Shown here: in pieces, positions 20,854-22,549 of the stretch
Position numbering within the stretch: the stretch's first letter is position 1
Layout of the letters: the number at the start of each line of letters is the position of its first letter
Virus record (IMG/VR): IMGVR_UViG_3300025030_000434
Location: 1-22,549 of that record
DNA: 22,549 nt
Reading direction: 5' to 3' (one strand)
Origin: a virus
The notes under the pieces: generated by a model
Told to the model about the DNA's origin: nothing
The model's input: only the letters and a program-made list of their open reading frames with translations
Database searches by the model: none
Program-made: the position numbers and the translations under genes

Positions 20854-22549
20854 TGAACTTTCAAGAAATTCGTCAAAAATATCCAGATTACAACGACATG
20901 TCAGACGACGATTTTGCACAAAAATTCCATCAGAAGTTCTATAGCGACATGGACTTTGGTACCTTTGCGTCCAAGGTTGGATATGCTAAAGGACAATCTG
21001 CTCCTGTTGCTAAGGAACCTTCCTTTCTAGATAAGGCTATCGGGGTTGGCGAAGCTGGCCTAAGCACCTTGACTGGTCTTACTACAGGTATGGCCGCTGG
21101 TGCAGTTGGTGGTCTTCAAGGTGTTCTTGACACTGCTATGAATGGCACCTTTGGTACTCAAGAAGGTGTTGCTCAATCTGGTGAGAAGTTTCATGAACAG
21201 TCTACTATGGCAACCTACGAACCTCGCACAGAGGTTGGTAAGGAGTATGCCGGTAAGGTTGGTCAGTTCATTGCAGAACAGGCTCCCGCGCTGGTCGCTG
21301 TTGCTCCGCAGCTAGAAGCTCTTGGTGGTCTAGCTAAGTTTGCTAAACAGAACAAGGATGCTGCTGCACTACCAAAAGCACCTTCAGCAGATGCTGCAAA
21401 ACTACAGGAGATGCGTGCCAAGGTTGCAGAGCCTGTCAAGGAGATGCCAACTAAACAAGCTGAACTCGATCTTGGTCAGCCTAATCAATATGGTCATCGT
21501 CCTAGTGAGTTTACTATTGACGAGAATGGTATCCCAATCCGTCGTAATGCCTCTCTAGAGGCTCAGGAGACTGTCAGGCAGGGTGATCTATTCAGCTACG
21601 AGAATCAAGCAACTGAGCTTCGTAATGACGTTCTGAACAACGCTAAAGCGGGTGAAGAAGGTATCCCTGGTTCTCGGGACTATCTGCGTAAGCAGGAAGA
21701 AGAACTAGCCTATCAACAGAAGGCTAAACAAGATTCACTGTTCCCTGAAGAAGCTGTGGCTGAACCTAGCCAACGATCTATTGAGATGGTAAAGCCATGG
21801 GGCCAAACAAGGATTGGGAATAAACAGCGCGGTTCTATTGATTTCTCTTTTGGTAAAGAACGTGAAAAGCAGCTTGTCAGAGAAGAGGAAGCAGAGACAA
21901 AACAAATCATTAAAGATTTAGAAGCGCATAGAAACTCTAATTATGCAAAAGCTGCTCTAGACTCCTTGGAGTGGATGAAAACCGTTCGTCCATTATATGA
22001 CAAAGTTCAGCAGTTACAAAAAACTCTTGCCCACGAGAGGATTCCATATGAACTTGTTATGAAAATGGAAGACGCGTACCAAGACGCTAACCGCCTTTGG
22101 AGAGATGTACAGACGTTTGCTCACGGTGACCCAGAGGCATTGCACCCCTTGGGACATAAATTATCTGAAGATCAAGGTAGATCCGTTGCAGGTTCTAATC
22201 TAAGTAGAACAGCTAAAAATATTCCTCAAATGGAGCAGGCCTTTAAAGAGTATATTCAGGGAATTGAGGACTATAAAAACACTCTAAACCTTCGTTCTAA
22301 GTATGATCGTCAGGTCAAAGCAGAGCTAGATCCCATTCTTAGCAATGTTCAGAAATTAGGACAAACTAAATTTGGTAAAGGACAAAAAGGTTCCATCGGT
22401 TTTTTCGGTAAAGATCCTTACGAGAAATTTGCTGAGAATCTGCGTAAGGAAGTACCTAATGTTACTGAAGCTGAACTAACTAAACTCTGGGAAGAGAAGC
22501 AGAAGCAGTCTGGTAATGCAATTACTAATCAGAAAATGGCAACTACGCA
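20853..22549 (+). CDS. Large internal virion / ejection protein, 3' end missing
   Basis: An open frame of about 565 codons starts at ATG 20853, overlapping the previous stop by one base, and runs off the window. The first 45 residues (Ile-Arg-Gln-Lys-Tyr-Pro-Asp-Tyr, then Met-Ser-Asp-Asp-Asp-Phe, then Phe-Tyr-Ser-Asp-Met) form a small helical motif I associate with large phage internal proteins. Residues about 70-95 are Gly/Ala/Leu-rich and could insert in membranes. The rest is charged and helical with disordered links. Two related motifs, Lys-Gln-Arg-Gly-Ser-Ile-Asp (about 324-330) and Gly-Gln-Lys-Gly-Ser-Ile-Gly (510-516), may be linker elements of a polyvalent-type protein. Catalytic domains, if any, would lie beyond the window. 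Confidence 0.7.
   Translation, partial: MNFQEIRQKYPDYNDMSDDDFAQKFHQKFYSDMDFGTFASKVGYAKGQSAPVAKEPSFLDKAIGVGEAGLSTLTGLTTGMAAGAVGGLQGVLDTAMNGTFGTQEGVAQSGEKFHEQSTMATYEPRTEVGKEYAGKVGQFIAEQAPALVAVAPQLEALGGLAKFAKQNKDAAALPKAPSADAAKLQEMRAKVAEPVKEMPTKQAELDLGQPNQYGHRPSEFTIDENGIPIRRNASLEAQETVRQGDLFSYENQATELRNDVLNNAKAGEEGIPGSRDYLRKQEEELAYQQKAKQDSLFPEEAVAEPSQRSIEMVKPWGQTRIGNKQRGSIDFSFGKEREKQLVREEEAETKQIIKDLEAHRNSNYAKAALDSLEWMKTVRPLYDKVQQLQKTLAHERIPYELVMKMEDAYQDANRLWRDVQTFAHGDPEALHPLGHKLSEDQGRSVAGSNLSRTAKNIPQMEQAFKEYIQGIEDYKNTLNLRSKYDRQVKAELDPILSNVQKLGQTKFGKGQKGSIGFFGKDPYEKFAENLRKEVPNVTEAELTKLWEEKQKQSGNAITNQKMATT

Overview
The window is the late (virion) region of a tailed phage, almost certainly a short-tailed, podovirus-like phage of a Gram-negative host. 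All genes lie on the plus strand and are tightly packed, many with stop/start overlaps. The order is HNH endonuclease, small terminase, endonuclease VII, packaging-nuclease-like protein, large terminase, portal, GroES-like co-chaperonin, scaffold, decoration-like protein, major capsid, SGNH esterase, tailspike, possible holin, P22 gp4-like adaptor, P22 gp10-like tail protein, and ejection proteins. The capsid looks like the Mu gpT family, while the tail resembles P22, so the particle is a mosaic. The host cannot be named from this sequence.

Layout: 1-828 has no gene. It holds a G-rich tract (125-173), two GC-containing hairpins (411-463), a strongly AT-rich block of long inverted repeats (493-650), TTGTCTTT-type repeats (623-738) and a probable promoter (-10 at 779-784). 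829-5850 is the packaging module (terminases, portal), interrupted by small nucleases. 5837-5935 looks like a leftover of another nuclease gene. 6034-9330 is the head assembly module. A probable rho-independent terminator sits at 9846-9880. 9399-12712 is an accessory and receptor-binding stretch: two beta-rich small proteins, a GC-rich SGNH esterase gene, a 44-codon ORF, an endonuclease VII gene and a zinc-ribbon protein. 12716-14437 is the tailspike. From 14447 to the window end come a membrane protein and the neck, tail and DNA-ejection genes; the last gene runs off the end.

How they work together: TerS and TerL load DNA through the portal into a shell built from capsid protein on the scaffold, perhaps with folding help from the phage's own GroES-like cap for host GroEL. 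The gp4-like and gp10-like proteins close the head and form the short tail. The tailspike and the SGNH enzyme probably bind and trim surface glycans. The Gln/Gly-rich proteins at the end are probably ejected with the DNA.

The most notable observations are: (1) two paralogous hairpins at 537-643 with the same loop and flanks but compensatory base-pair changes in the stem; (2) a zinc-ribbon gene whose old start survives upstream of an inserted endonuclease VII gene, while the gene now begins with a second version of the same start; (3) endonuclease VII genes whose Tyr-Leu-Arg codons supply the next gene's ribosome binding site; (4) a GroES homologue in the head operon.
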